From positions 1,975,703 to 2,039,702 of the forward strand of contig LNAC01000102.1 of NCBI GenBank assembly GCA_002007465.1: a stretch of DNA of 64,000 nucleotides, written 5' to 3'. Under the pieces are notes generated by a model that saw only the letters and a list, made by a program, of their open reading frames with translations, had not been told where the DNA came from and searched no databases. The DNA comes from Ailurus styani. Taxonomy: Eukaryota; Chordata; Mammalia; Carnivora; Ailuridae. Positions 42,080 through 53,984 of this stretch are shown here, in pieces; position 1 is the first letter of the stretch; each line of letters begins with the position of its first letter. A program made the position numbers and the translations under genes.

Positions 42080-44950
42080 CATGATATCTTCAAGCTGGAC
42101 CCTCAGCTGTGCCTTTGAAAGACCATGGCATTACCGTCAGGTGATGCAGCTTGTTACAGGACTAGCTGATTTCCTTTTCACAAGCCCAGTGTGGACCTTT
42201 TGTTTTCTAAAGTGGATTACTTGCTCAGTGTTAGATGGGATAGAATATCAGAAGATCGAAGATCAAACACTCTCTGAGCCCTGAGATAGTGGGGCTGCCT
42301 CAGTGACTATATGGTAACGAATCATTTCTTCTTCCAAAATGGAAGAGGTACAGTTAATCAAATGGACACCGAACAACTATTGACCTACTAGAGAGATGGT
42401 GCCATTTTGGAAATTCTGTGTTCATCTCTCCAGATGGCAGATTGGACATTTAGCAGTCAGCATCTATATATGTCTTGGTGAGTGGAAGTTCATGTTTTGG
42501 GGTCCAAATATATACAAAAGATGTTTGAATCATTATGTCTACTTGGTTATTTAGTGTTTTTTCTGATGGTGAATGTTCTCTGGCAGGGAATTACATATGA
42601 CACAAAGATCTTCACACCTTGCTCACTCTCATTGCTTATTCACATGCCTCTTGTCCCTAGTCTTTCAATTTTTTTTTCTTCCAGGCCCCTGACCAACAAG
42701 CCAAGCTATTCTCTATTGTCCATTAATTCATATATATATATTCTTATCTCAGACTACTTTTTTATACACAAAATTGATGACCAACCAAATGCACTGCCCT
42801 TTGGGAGAATTGCCCCCACCGCTATCTTTCAGGGACACAGTTCTGAGTAGGACTGTAATGCAGCAGTACTTGATTTTTTTGGCAGTACTTAATTTTTGGC
42901 TTATTGAACTGCTTGTGAACCAACCTTGCCCTTTTTCCTTCTCCATCAGTTGTGAACTGAGGGAAAGAAGCCATGGATACAGTAGATGACATAGGGGTCT
43001 CTACAATTTACTTGTGCTCTCTGGTCCTAGTATGCCCAATTCCTTGTGTACCATTTCCATTTTATGATGGGTTACTACCACCACGCCCAACCATATGACT
43101 TGATAGGCCAGAAAAAACCTCAATAAATATAGTTCTGGCTGCTTGATCTGTCTACCAGGATCCAGTAGTATAACAGTAATGGTTTATTCAGTGGTGTATA
43201 AATTCTGTTGAAGATGGCATGGTCTTGCTCAAGAAACCTTGGGGCCTTAGGTATGATTCTCCCATTTATTTCCATAAATTTTATGCAAAATTTTTCACCT
43301 CTAGTACCTCTAAGACCATAAGACATTCATATGTCTCATCAGAAAAGGCTGCTTACATTACAGCGTGGACATATTGCAGAGTATCTCCTTGCTTTGGGCC
43401 TCATTAAAAGCTAGAAGCCTTCCATGTCACTTGGTCAGTGTGTTAGAGCCATATTCCCAGTGTAAATTATGCTGCCTCCACTGTGTGAAGAGGCTTACCA
43501 GGTGTTCTAGTGGTGGAAGATACCAACTGTGATAATTTGAACTTTACTTTGAGAAGGGAGGTTATGGTATGCCCCTGATGATGGGACCATTAAGTATTCA
43601 TTGATGAGATAGGCGTCTGAATCTTGGTAGAATTTATCTTGTACCCTGTGGAGTGCATTTATGTTACTGAGGCCTCCAAGATACTTCTCATTTATTATTC
43701 TTTTCTGATTAAAATGGTGTCAGTGTGATGTTCTGCAAAAGGTCCAAGATAGATGGTCTAGGTAACTTTGGATTATTTAATGACAGGATAGGAGCATTAA
43801 CATAGTTTTGGGACAAGACTTCAAATATATACTGTTATTTTTTTCCACTATATGTGTGAACTCTGGTTTTCTTTGCTGGTAACTGGAAAATAAAGCACAT
43901 AGAAAAACAAATGCTTCATGTTAAATTCCTAAGGGTTGTTAATCTGCTTTAACAAAGATACCATGTCTGCACAACAGTTGTAGTTGAGGTTGCAGTTTGT
44001 TTGAGTTTGCAGTAGCTGGCTGGCTTTCACCTCTGGGATCCATCTGGGTATCATAGAGGCAAAGAATTGTGAATTGGATGTGATGATTGTGGGCACTCTA
44101 TCCCAGTATCCCTTAAGTGTATAAGAGTGGCGTTCATTTCTGTCATTTCTTTTGAGATATAATATTGTGTTTGATTTAGTATCTTGGCAAGGGGTGAGGT
44201 TTCAGAGGTGTCCACTTGACTTTCTTGCTAACTTTTCCTGTTTAGAGTAAGAATCCAATATGAAAATTTTGCCAATGATTAATTGTTTTCATTGCAAGCA
44301 TATATTTGGAAACTACAAAAATAACCACCAAGTATGTCTGTGGACCTAAAGGACCCATTTGGGCTGGGTCAATACCAGGAATTCACATGATTTTCATATA
44401 AACCCTTTTGGTCCCCTCTTCCACTACTCTAACAAAGGGCCGTGATGGCATTTTAGATCCTTAGGTCAACTTAGACCATATCTCCAATAGTTTTTGAAAT
44501 GCCTGGATACTCTCCATTTTACAGTATATGTTCATTCATGGAAATGACCATACTATACTTTGTGAATCATTATGTAAAATTTCTCTGGTGGTCTAGGGTT
44601 CTTTATCCTCAGGACTTGTACTCTCTTTTAGGTAGTGACTTCCGAGTGTAAAAACTGTCCTAAGTCTAGAAACTGCGCAAGGAATACGTCTTATTGGAGC
44701 AGCTACTCTCAAACCTCCAGTTGTTTATTCTTAATTTTCATTCATTGTATAGACTAAGAATTTCTAGTTGATTGCTTGTCTGTTTTACCCCTGGAACACT
44801 GTGCTCTGTATACTATCACCATAGTTTTAAGTGGGTCTGCACCCTGGCTGCTCATTAAGATAATTGCATGTACCTTACTTGTAATGCTTAAGCACATCCA
44901 ACTGGCCTCTAATATTTGACAGTGTTATCCTAATTGCTATCCAGAAGCAT
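42080..44950. other. Unclassified stretch, possibly decayed ERVL-type internal sequence
   Basis: Almost 3 kb with no SINE or L1 landmarks. Phrases such as 'agagagatggtgccattttgg' and 'tctgggatccatctgggtat' give a faint resemblance to MaLR/ERVL internal regions, but I find no RT, protease or primer-binding landmark and no LTR edges. The 122-codon plus-strand frame at 42482-42850 is unrecognised. Treat as unknown. Confidence 0.25.
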
Positions 44951-45519
44951 TTTCTTCGATATATCTTGATGTGATTCCAATGTGTTGTCCAGTTTAGGAA
45001 CCATTGATTCGACATATTATATGAATTTGACTTTAGATATGACATTGTGTCTTGCTTGCATAAGCCAATGGAAAAGATTATCTATAAAATTGTACTCATT
45101 ATTTTAGATCAGTTGTTTTACAAATAGTCCCTGATTCAAGACATCATAGAGTTACCTACTGATCAGGAATACCTATTTTGGATTGTGTTTGAATCATTAT
45201 ATGTTTATGGTTCAGTTTGTTACAATAGGAAACCTTATGCTAAATAAGACAAATTGCAAACTAAAAAAGAAACATTTTGGGTCTCTTTTATAAGAGCTTT
45301 TTTCCTATCAGTTTCTACGCCTTGATGTATGCGTATAATACATATTTTAAATTTAAATAATTTTATGACTTTTGTTCCATTTCTTTTTATCATATTTAGC
45401 ATTTATTTACCATCTGTCATTGAGATTATATGAAAACATTTATTTTGCCATTTCATGTGTTACCTGTTTCTCTCAACTTCGGATAAAAATAGGTAAATTC
45501 ACCTATGCTTTTTTCCATT

Positions 45520-45755
45520 TTCATTGATGATACTCTTGAACAAGAAAGGGCCAGGGGCAGAACCCTGCAGTTTACCTCCTTCACAGTAATAAAGATCCAT
45601 TAATCAATACTTTTGGGCTGCAATTCCTCAACCAGCATGATCCACATAATTGTTCTGTCATTCAACTCACATTTATTTTGTCCACAGGGCATCATAAGAG
45701 AGTTTGTCAAATGCATTGCTGAAATGGAGAGATACTATGTCTACAGCATTTCTTT
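45520..45755 (-). repeat. CR1/L3 LINE reverse-transcriptase fossil
   Basis: On the minus strand the sequence reads 'NAVDIVSLHFSNAFDKLSYD', which aligns with the conserved CR1/L3 RT block 'AVDVIYLDFSKAFDTVPH'. Downstream nucleotides ('gcagggttctgcccctggcc') correspond to the 'PQGSVLGP' block. Stops follow, so it is a fossil. This LINE class ended activity early in mammalian history. Confidence 0.75.
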
Positions 45756-45794
45756 TGCTGCATTAAAGCAATCATAAGAGTTACCCTTTGATAA

Positions 45795-45975
45795 GGAGCT
45801 TCCTGAGCACTTTACTTAAATTATCTCATTTAATTGTCATCACGTTTTTAGAAATTAGTTACTGCTATTATATTCATTTTATACATACAGAAACTGGGGG
45901 GTAAGGAGGTTTAGTGATTTGTCTATAGCAGTTCAGTCCCTGGATCCTTTTGACTCCAAAGAATGTTGCCAGAAT
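45795..45975 (-). repeat. MIR SINE (antisense)
   Basis: 'ttaaattatctcatttaatt', 'tttatacatacagaaactgg' and 'ggaggtttagtgatttgtct' match the reverse MIR pattern. It lies beside the CR1/L3 fossil. Confidence 0.7.
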
Positions 45976-46349
45976 GACAATTGTATCATAAAAGTAATTG
46001 ATAAGTAAAAATCTCAACTCTTCATTTTGTGCAACTTAAAGTTACCACTGTTATAGTCCTACACCTTTTCTCTTTTTTATAGTTCTAAATTTCAGAGATA
46101 GTTTCTAATTTACTTATTTTTAAAAATCTTTATAGGAAAAAGTAAAAAGTAGAGGTTCCACTTAGTTAGTGCCAATATTTTAAAGAAACCATTCAGAAAG
46201 ACACCATGGGAAAACAAATCTTCTAGATATTCCTGAGACTGACTAGAAATTCCAATTAGAAGGAAATAGACTAATCTTGATAAGTATTGCAATACTAACA
46301 CCACTTCTCTGGATGTGAGTACTGCTAACAGATTGATGACATTCCAGTA

Positions 46350-46561
46350 ACTTTGTCATGTATTTTTTTTAAAGATTTTATTTATTTATTTGACAGAGAG
46401 AGAGCAATCACAAGTAGGCAGAGGGGTGGGGGGAAGCAGGCTCCCTGCTGAGCAGAGAGCCCAATGCGGGGTTCCATCCCAGGACCCTGAGATCATGACC
46501 TGAGCTGAAGGCAGAGGCTTTAATCCACTGAGCCACCCAGGCGCCCTACTTTGTCAGGTAT
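46350..46561 (-). mobile_element. CAN-SINE with 14-bp TSD
   Basis: 'aaagattttatttatttatt', 'gaagcaggctccctgctgag', 'gagatcatgacctgagctga' and the head 'gagccacccaggcgccc'. The TSD is 'actttgtcatgtat' (46350-46363) against 'actttgtcaggtat' (46548-46561). Confidence 0.95.
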
Positions 46562-46732
46562 ATTAAAAATTAAACATTTGTCACCTTCTATATTATTTTT
46601 ATTAGGTATTTAAAGGCAATTTTATAATAATTTCCATCATTCAATTCATTTAACAATTACAGTGTAGACTACAGCGCTTCTACCATTTATTTTTATGAAA
46701 TTGTTAAATACTGTATTCCTATTCAATATGTT

Positions 46733-46909
46733 TAGTCAGCATCTTTTTTTTTCTATATTAAACTTATTTATTTATTTATTTATTTTTTTATTCTTTGCCC
46801 CAGGGTTACAGGTCTGTGAATCATCAGGCTTACATCTTTCACAGCATTCACCAAAGCACAAACCCTCCCCAATGTCCATAACCCACCCACCCTATAGTCA
46901 GCATCTTTT
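46733..46909 (-). mobile_element. Very short L1 insertion (147 bp) with 15-bp TSD
   Basis: Only the last part of the carnivore L1 3' UTR is present, antisense: T-rich tail, (TTTA)n, then 'ccccagggttacaggtctgt' and 'cctccccaatgtccataac'. The perfect TSD 'tagtcagcatctttt' lies at 46733-46747 and 46895-46909. Confidence 0.9.
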
Positions 46910-47093
46910 CAAATAGTCAAAAAAGATGTAGAGAACTGGGAAGAGATGTTTTAAATGTTTTTGTAGTTCTCATATCCTATTACAAAATGCTTTGCCATAA
47001 GAACTATTATTTGTATTAACTTCGTTTGGGACCACATCTGGTTTTTTTGTTAGATTAACTTAGTAGTTGGAATGCATTTTAAAAACATAACAA

Positions 47094-47540
47094 TAGGAGC
47101 ACTGGGGTGACTTAGTTGGTTAAGTGTCCAACTCTTGATTTTGGCTCAGGTCATAATTTTAGGGTGGTGAAATTGAGCTCCACATCTGCTTCAGGCTGGG
47201 AGTGGAGTCTGCTTAAAATTCTTTCTCTTCCTCTCTTTCTGTCCCTCCCCCCAGGGGCTTGCATGTGCTGCAGACACACACTTGCTCTCTCTCTCCCTCT
47301 CTCTTTCAAGAAAAAGAAAAAAAATGGGGACCTGAGTGGCTCAGTCATTGTAGCATCTGCCTTTGGCTCAGATTGTGATCCTAGGGACTGGGATTCAGCC
47401 CTGTGTTGGGTTTCCTGCTCAGCAGGGAACCTGCTTCTCCCTCTGCCCCTCCCCCTCTCCCTGCCTATGCTCTTTTTCTCTCTTCCCCTCCCTCTCAAAT
47501 AAATAAATAAAAGCTTAAAAAAAAAAGAAAGGAAAAGAAA
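47094..47540 (+). mobile_element. Tandem pair of old CAN-SINEs
   Basis: The first copy (47,094-47,320; 'ggtgacttagttggttaagt', 'ggctcaggtcataatttta') ends in an A-rich tail. The second (47,326-47,525; 'gacctgagtggctcagtcat', 'gtttcctgctcagcaggga') starts directly in that tail and ends in (AAAG)n. The second probably landed in the poly(A) of the first. Confidence 0.85.
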
Positions 47541-48176
47541 AGAAAAAGAGTAACATTGTTCTGCTTGAATTCAATATGAAGAGGGGGGCTCCACAGTATT
47601 TAAACATTTTTAAAAATTTAATATTGATTAGTAAAAGAGATCTGTTCTGTATAGAGTCAGATATAATCCCTAGGTTATGATGAAGTATATTTCATAAAAC
47701 TGAGGAAAAAGACTTATATGTAATTCTAGTCTTAGATATTTTAAAGGAAAAATATAACTAATTAAGGATTCAACATTTTGTAAACTAACTTCCAAAACTT
47801 AGAAAGTCCAGATATTAGAGGAAATAGGTATTAAAACAGGAATTAAAAAGTCAATTCTCTAATAAATTCATATATAAAGGAAACAGAAGCAAAATGTGGA
47901 CAGAGTATTTTCTACAGTATTTCCTATGGCAGTTTTCATGAAATTTGGAAGTATTTTTATTTTCATACCTGGGTATTTTAGGACAGGACTTAATGGATCC
48001 TTTCACAGGCTAACGTGCAGTTTAACTTTCTCAGAGCAGTATATAGTATGTAGTAATCCTCATATTTATTTGACATAGGAGATTTTATTCTCAGATCATT
48101 TTTACAGATCAGTGGTCCACTTTGGGAAATGCTGCCTTAGTATGACCATGCGAGACTAACATGAATATTTAAAAAC
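47541..48176. other. AT-rich, no recognised feature
   Basis: A weak hAT-like end ('cagtggtccactttgggaaa') near 48,110 is too short to call. Confidence 0.4.
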
Positions 48177-48413
48177 GGTGTTAAGGGCCCCTGGGTGGCT
48201 CAGTGGGTTAAAGCCTCTGCCTTCAGCTCAGGTCATGATCTCAGCGTCCTGGGATCGAGGCCCACATCAGGCTCTCTGCTTAGCAGGGAGCCTGCTTCCT
48301 CCTCTCCCTGTCTCTCTGCCTGCCTCTCTGCCTACTTGTAATCTCTCTCTCTGTGTCAAATAAATAAATAAAATCTTAAAAAAATAAAAAATAAAAATAA
48401 AAATGGTGTTAAG
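48177..48413 (+). mobile_element. Young CAN-SINE with 9-bp TSD
   Basis: A full head 'cccctgggtggctcagtggg', 'gcctacttgtaatctctctc' and an (AAAAT)n tail. The TSD 'ggtgttaag' lies at 48177-48185 and 48405-48413. Confidence 0.95.
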
Positions 48414-48683
48414 ATGGTCACAGCATATACATGTGTAACAACATAACCTGCTTTAATAGTATTACACAAAGTAGGAATAATAACAAGGGAGGGTTAGGTC
48501 TGCTTTCTGGGGTAAGCGGTGAATATTAAGTGATGGTAATACTCATATTTTATCACTCTTGCTAGGAAGGGATGATATTACATACATTACCTACAGGAGG
48601 AAATGGAAGATCCAGGAAAATTAAGAAGTTTTTAAAGAATATAGACTTTAAAAGAATTAAATCCTGGGACTTTAAAAGAATTT

Positions 48684-48918
48684 TGGTATATGGTCTTTTT
48701 TTGTTTTGTTTTAAAGATTTTATTTATTTATTTGACAGACAGAGAGAGGGAGATTACAAGTAGACATAGAGGCAGGCAGAGAGGGAGGAGGAAGCAGGCT
48801 CCCCGCCAAGCAGGGAGCCCGATGCGGGGCTCTATCCCAGGACCCCAGGACCATGACCTGAGCCGAAGGCAGAGGCCCAACCCACTGAGCCACCCAGGCG
48901 CTCCTGGTATATGGTCTT
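48684..48918 (-). mobile_element. Young CAN-SINE with 14-bp TSD
   Basis: A perfect TSD 'tggtatatggtctt' at 48684-48697 and 48905-48918. The antisense body contains 'gaagcaggctccccgccaag' and the head 'actgagccacccaggcgctc'. Confidence 0.95.
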
Positions 48919-49019
48919 GATGCTCGTATCAGAAAGTTCTGAAAAATTATGAAAAATATAAGAGATGAGAAGTGGTTGGAAACAGCCAACCAGCAAATTT
49001 AAGAAAATGACATTGTATA

Positions 49020-49905
49020 AGTCACTTAACCTCTCTTGGCATTAACTATGAAATAAAGTAATTATTCTAAATGATTTCTAGATTTTCTTCCAGGACTGAC
49101 ATTCTATGTTTTTATGTTTCTAAAATTTCTGTAAATTACTAGCAAGAATTATGATAAATTTTTAAACAGACGGAGCCTGTGTTTGTGTGAGTGTGTGTGT
49201 ACTTAGAAAGGTGTGTGGGTGGATGATGGGGAGTTTCTGGGTTAGTGTGGTGCCAGACTAGACAAGCATATTCTTCCAAATTTCCACTAATATACATGCA
49301 AACACACACAAAGAAAATAGCAGCAAGAGAACTTGGAAACTGCATAAAATGAGTATTACAAGTATTACATACAAAATCCAAAGAAAATCCACTGACTAAA
49401 TTAGCAATGTAGATGGATTTCAAAGCACAATCTTGGACTCCACAAAATATATATTCTTATCTTTTAACTAAGTAGGGTGAATGATTCAGCAAAAAGTTAG
49501 CAAAATATGAGGCTATCTATAACTAGCCATATAGCTCAGAGACACAGGCATTATATTAGGTAATTACCTGGCCATCTTCTAAAGCTTCTGAAATTAGCCT
49601 TGCAGTCATCCAGACAGAGTCCTACCACCATCATACGCTTCCCTCTATGTCTCTTTAGATTCTTCTTCCACAATACAAGAGCTTTAGCACATGTGGAAGA
49701 GGGAAAAGGGACTTAATTATATTATGGGGTATTAGTTTAGTGAAGGCAAAGGTTAAAAGCAGGAGCAGAAACAAAAAATCATTGTATGCCACAGATGTTT
49801 GCACTGGCCTGTGTTATAGATCTTGCACCCTATTTTAAAGATGCTGAGATCACTTCTTTCATTACTTGAAACTCTCCTCTTTATGCTTACATTTCAATTT
49901 TCACT
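49020..49905. other. No recognised feature; short (GT)n
   Basis: A short (GT)n/(GTGA) tract near 49,183-49,200. No gene or named repeat. Confidence 0.45.
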
Positions 49906-49912
49906 TAAAAAA

Positions 49913-50192
49913 CCACCACAGTGGGCACCTGGGTGGCTCAGTGGGTTAAAGCCTCTGCCTTCGCCTCAGGTCATGATCTCAGGGTCCTGGGATGGAGTCC
50001 TGCATCGGGCTCTCTGCTCAGCAGGGAGCCTGCTTCCCCCTCTCTCTCTGCCTGCCTCTTTGCCTACTTGTGATCTCTCTCTCTCTGTCAAATAAATAAA
50101 TAAAATCTTAAAAAAAACCCGATTAAAAATTATACCCGATAATGCTTCATTAGAGTTTTTATATGTAACTTCTTTAAGCTCANCCGCCACAG
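49913..50192 (+). mobile_element. CAN-SINE whose right flank is disturbed by an 'n'
   Basis: The head is 'gcacctgggtggctcagtgg' (49,923), the tail 'caaataaataaataaaatc' plus A-run to about 50,118. The TSD 'ccaccacag' (49,913-49,921) reappears as 'ccgccacag' at 50,184-50,192, immediately after the 'n' at 50,183. The 62 bp between the SINE tail and the 'n' (50,121-50,182) is a copy of 50,206-50,267 and is likely misassembled. Confidence 0.9.
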
Positions 50193-50269
50193 ATATAGTA
50201 ATTGGGATTAAAAATTATACCCGATAATGCTTCATTAGAGTTTTTATATGTAACTTCTTTAAGCTCAAT

Positions 50270-51737
50270 ACATGTGAATTATAAGAATCAGGTAACGATT
50301 TTTTTTTTCTTTTTTGCTCCAGAGAGGAGAGGAGGGACTAAAGGAATATACATTCAACCCAACATGAGAATGAAAATTCTAACATAACTTTCTAATAATG
50401 GAATAAGTTTATAATGTCTAAGTCCCTATCACTGGGTATTTTTATTTGAGAATGGATGGCTTATCAGGCTGATAGGGTAATTCCTGGAATCAATGAATGA
50501 GACATTCAACTAAATGACTCCAAAGTCCATTCTAATTCTCATAGTTCAAGAATCAATAAATGGCCTCATAATTTTGTGTCATTCCTTTATGCTTCAAGAG
50601 TGCCATATAAATAAAACTGAAGTTGTCTGTTGGAGATTATTGTTTGGCCCTAGTTGAGTATCTGTGGCAAAGATTAAAAGCTTATATGGCACAACTGTGG
50701 TCCATCATTTAAACAAACCTCAAATCAAAACTACTTAATCTGCAGACCTATACCCAGAGTATATACAAGAGTATCCAATCAGTATATTCCAATTTCAGTG
50801 ATAATCTAAATATCAGAGATATTTAATTGAGAAGAAAACTACAACAGATCCATAAAGAGCTGAACGTTGGCTGTTGGAAGACAATTGCAAAAATTGAGCC
50901 TGCCCAATGTACACCAGTCATAAGTATGATGACTCAGAGGCACTAAAACCACATGACACATTCAATATATGTGGATGCAAATAGAAAAGTAGGGGAAATA
51001 TGTTCTTGCCAAGATAAAACAGAATAAGGTCATTTTGTTAACATATTGATTCACAGTACTATGATAGACAAGTGCTTCTTAGTATCAGCAAAGAATAGTA
51101 TTGACTGTGACTTTGTAGAAAATACAGGACTGCAAGTCTGTTTCTCTGACAGATCAACTGTAGGGATATGGGGTCAGATCAACTATAGGGATATGGGGTC
51201 GGTTAAGCACTGCTGCCTCCATTTCCTTAACTGCAAACTGAAAGGGATTGAACTTGACCAGTAATTCATTTTCCACAGAATATTCAAAATAATATGATCT
51301 ACCGAAAGGAAAATAAAAGTTGCGATGATCAAATAAGTAAAGAAATTATATAGTATATGTAGTGGAATACTAAGATTTCCTTATAAAGAAACTTGTTAAA
51401 TGTTGTTCCTCAGACACATTGACTTGTTTGGCAACTGTCCTTTCCTCTCCCCATTCCTCCTCTTCTTCTGCATTCTTTTTCTTCTGTTTCCTCACACTCT
51501 CTTCCTCTCTCTCCTTTTATCTGCTATTTTTAATTTTCTATTTTCTCTTCTTTATTAACATCCTGTTTTCTCTGAAAAACTTTTTGGGAAATTTGAGAAA
51601 TTTACACTTTCAGATATTGATGGTATATGAAATGTATGTTACAAATCTCTAAAGCAAGGTTCCTGTGAGCCTAGCTCCATACTACTGTGATGCAGGACAA
51701 GATGTAGGATTTGAAGAATTCAAAATTAGTTTTGATA
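50270..51737. other. 1.5 kb without recognised gene or repeat
   Basis: It contains a 25-bp tandem duplication with one mismatch (51,151-51,175 and 51,176-51,200, 'agatcaactgtagggatatg...'), a pyrimidine-rich stretch at 51,435-51,560, and no coding signal. Confidence 0.5.
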
Positions 51738-51913
51738 TTTAAAATTTACAGTGGGAGGGGCACCTGGGTGGCTCAATCAGTTAAGCGTCTGACTCTTGAT
51801 TTCTGTTCAGGTCATGATCTCAGGGTTGTGAGATCGAGCCCTGAGTCAGGCTTGGAACTGGGCATGGAGCCTGCCTGGGATTCTTGCTCCCTCTCCTTCT
51901 GCCCCTCCCCTTG

Positions 51914-51944
<31 letters not shown>

Positions 51945-51978
51945 AAATAAATAACATCTTTAAAATTTACAGTGGGAG
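51738..51978 (+). mobile_element. CAN-SINE with 20-bp perfect TSD
   Basis: The TSD beginning 'tttaaaatttacagtggg' is identical at 51738-51757 and 51959-51978. The head 'cacctgggtggctcaatcag', a (CT)n tract at about 51,911-51,940 and an AATAAATAAATAA tail are present. Confidence 0.97.
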
Positions 51979-52109
51979 AGTTTACTGGAAAACTATTGCA
52001 AGTAAGCAAATCCCTGTCCAAGTGCTGCACCTAGATTTTTCCTACAGTGTGGAGACCAGTGAGCAGTAAGGGAGTCCCACAGGAATAAATCAGGATATAG
52101 CTTGTATGG

Positions 52110-52200
52110 CCATGTAAATTGTGAAGTTTTTAATTTTAATGAAGTTCAACTTATCAGTTATTTCTTTTATAGATAGTATCTGAGGCCAGAACTTTAATTC
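52110..52200 (-). repeat. Short antisense L1 ORF2 fragment
   Basis: 'gtttttaattttaatgaagt', 'caacttatcagttatttctt' and 'agtatctgaggccagaac' resemble the antisense L1 ORF2 segment that follows the 'TAKE' region. Confidence 0.5.
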
Positions 52201-53550
52201 AATTCTGTGAAATCATTTGGGCCAGAATTTTTCTTATCTGTGAACAGATTGATGAAGAAATCGTATTTATTTTCTTAATGCTTTATTATATTATATTATG
52301 TTATATATAATTACTAATTTAAAGGCCTCCATGCCCCTTTCTCTCTTTGGTAAAATGAATTACCATATATTACTACTCCCTCAGGAAGTAGTCTAAATAA
52401 TTCCAGCCAAGACACTAGCTATGTGGTTAGAGTAGTTCAGAGAATGGTCTAAAGGGACTGACAAGATCAGGGTTTTCTGTTCTGTAGTGCAGAATACAGG
52501 AAAAGCAATTCAGGTGTGTTCATCCTCGTCTTTGAGAAATAAATGAAAGTCAAAAGTTAGAAACTAAATTCAAATGCTAACTTCATCATAATGAGACAAG
52601 AGGAGGAGAAGCTGATGCAAAAGCTCAACATTTCTCCTAATCAGTCGGTTACTTTAATGTCATTTTTTTCCTTCTTCTTTGCAGAAATGGGCCAGGCCAC
52701 CTTCTGTAGTCAGGACTGGAAGTCATTTATAAAATATATATTTGCATGATATGTATTTAAATATACATGTCATATTTATATAATTAGATGATTGGTAGAA
52801 ATACATATGGAATGGAATAAATGTAGAATATGTGGATTGTAAAGTATAGTGCACCAATTTGTTTGACAAATAAGAAGTCATAGTACATGAGTACACCTTT
52901 GTCATTGAAAGGATATTATTAGAAAATGCCAATTAAAGGAGGTAAAAGTCAACTGGATCTTGCAGAACAATTTTTTTGTCTTGGGACTCAATCTTTGTGA
53001 TGACCGAAGAACACTAAATTTTTCTGCAGTAAAAAAACTTCATGAGTATAATAGTTATAATTTATTATTCAGGATATTTCTTATGACATAAGAAATAAAA
53101 TCATTTGAACAGTTGTCAGCATGATCTATTAATTTTGAACAGAGGATAAACACAGTAGGTAAATACATGCATATGTTACATAATGTAATTCTATATAAAA
53201 TTCACAGTTAGATGTATTTGATTATGCAAAACAAAGCAAGATAATACCACCAGAGAGCTTCTTATTTAAAAACACAGTAAAAATAATATTCTCATGCATT
53301 AGACATTGCAAACTGAAAGTAAAATGAAATAAAATTTACAATGGCTACAATCAATGAAGAAATCTAGAGGAAAAAATCCCGATTTAGAATATAGGTATTT
53401 ACTGACATGCAATCTACCCATTCATTTACTCTTTCTGTTGCAGAAATGATCTGGGATTAGTTCTTTAATCGTGATCTATACACATTGAACACAAATTTTG
53501 TTTATTGCTGAACTGCTGATAACAGCTACATTGGTTGATTGCTTACTTTC
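52201..53550. other. AT-rich, no recognised feature
   Basis: A (TTATA)n low-complexity tract near 52,285-52,310. No gene or named repeat. Confidence 0.45.
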
Positions 53551-53554
53551 TATC

Positions 53555-53755
53555 AGCCCTTGCTTTCTGTCCCATTCACAGTAACCAGATGCAGTATTTC
53601 TCCTTGTATTACAGATGATAAAACTCGAGTTTCCACAAGTTTAGCACTTGTCCACGGTCATAGTAAGTGTCAAACTTGTCTTGAAACTAGGTCCCTGTAG
53701 AACATTGACTGTTCACAAATACTTTGTATTGCTCTACTCTTTCTATTACTCCAGC
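53555..53755 (-). repeat. MIR SINE (antisense)
   Basis: 'ttacagatgataaaactcga', 'gcacttgtccacggtcatag', 'taagtgtcaaacttgtcttg' and 'tattgctctactctt' are in reverse MIR order. Confidence 0.65.
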
Positions 53756-53984
53756 AGCAGTTTTAAAAACTAAAAAATGAAAAACCAATTACAAATATGT
53801 ATCTTTGTCTTGGTAAGCAGGAGGGAAATTTGTGGGAACCTGATGAGCCTATCAGAATATTCATTTGTCTCATAAAGGATAAACCTTATTGCCTCTTTAT
53901 GACACTGGAAGCAACACTGCATTTTTAGGGTTTTTAATGGTACTTTAATACTTGTTCTCACTGTCTAAATTTCTACCTTTGCCC

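Noticed and set aside
48186..48260. tRNA gene
   Set aside because: The tRNA-Lys-like A/B-box sequence is the head of a CAN-SINE; every such match in the window belongs to a SINE.
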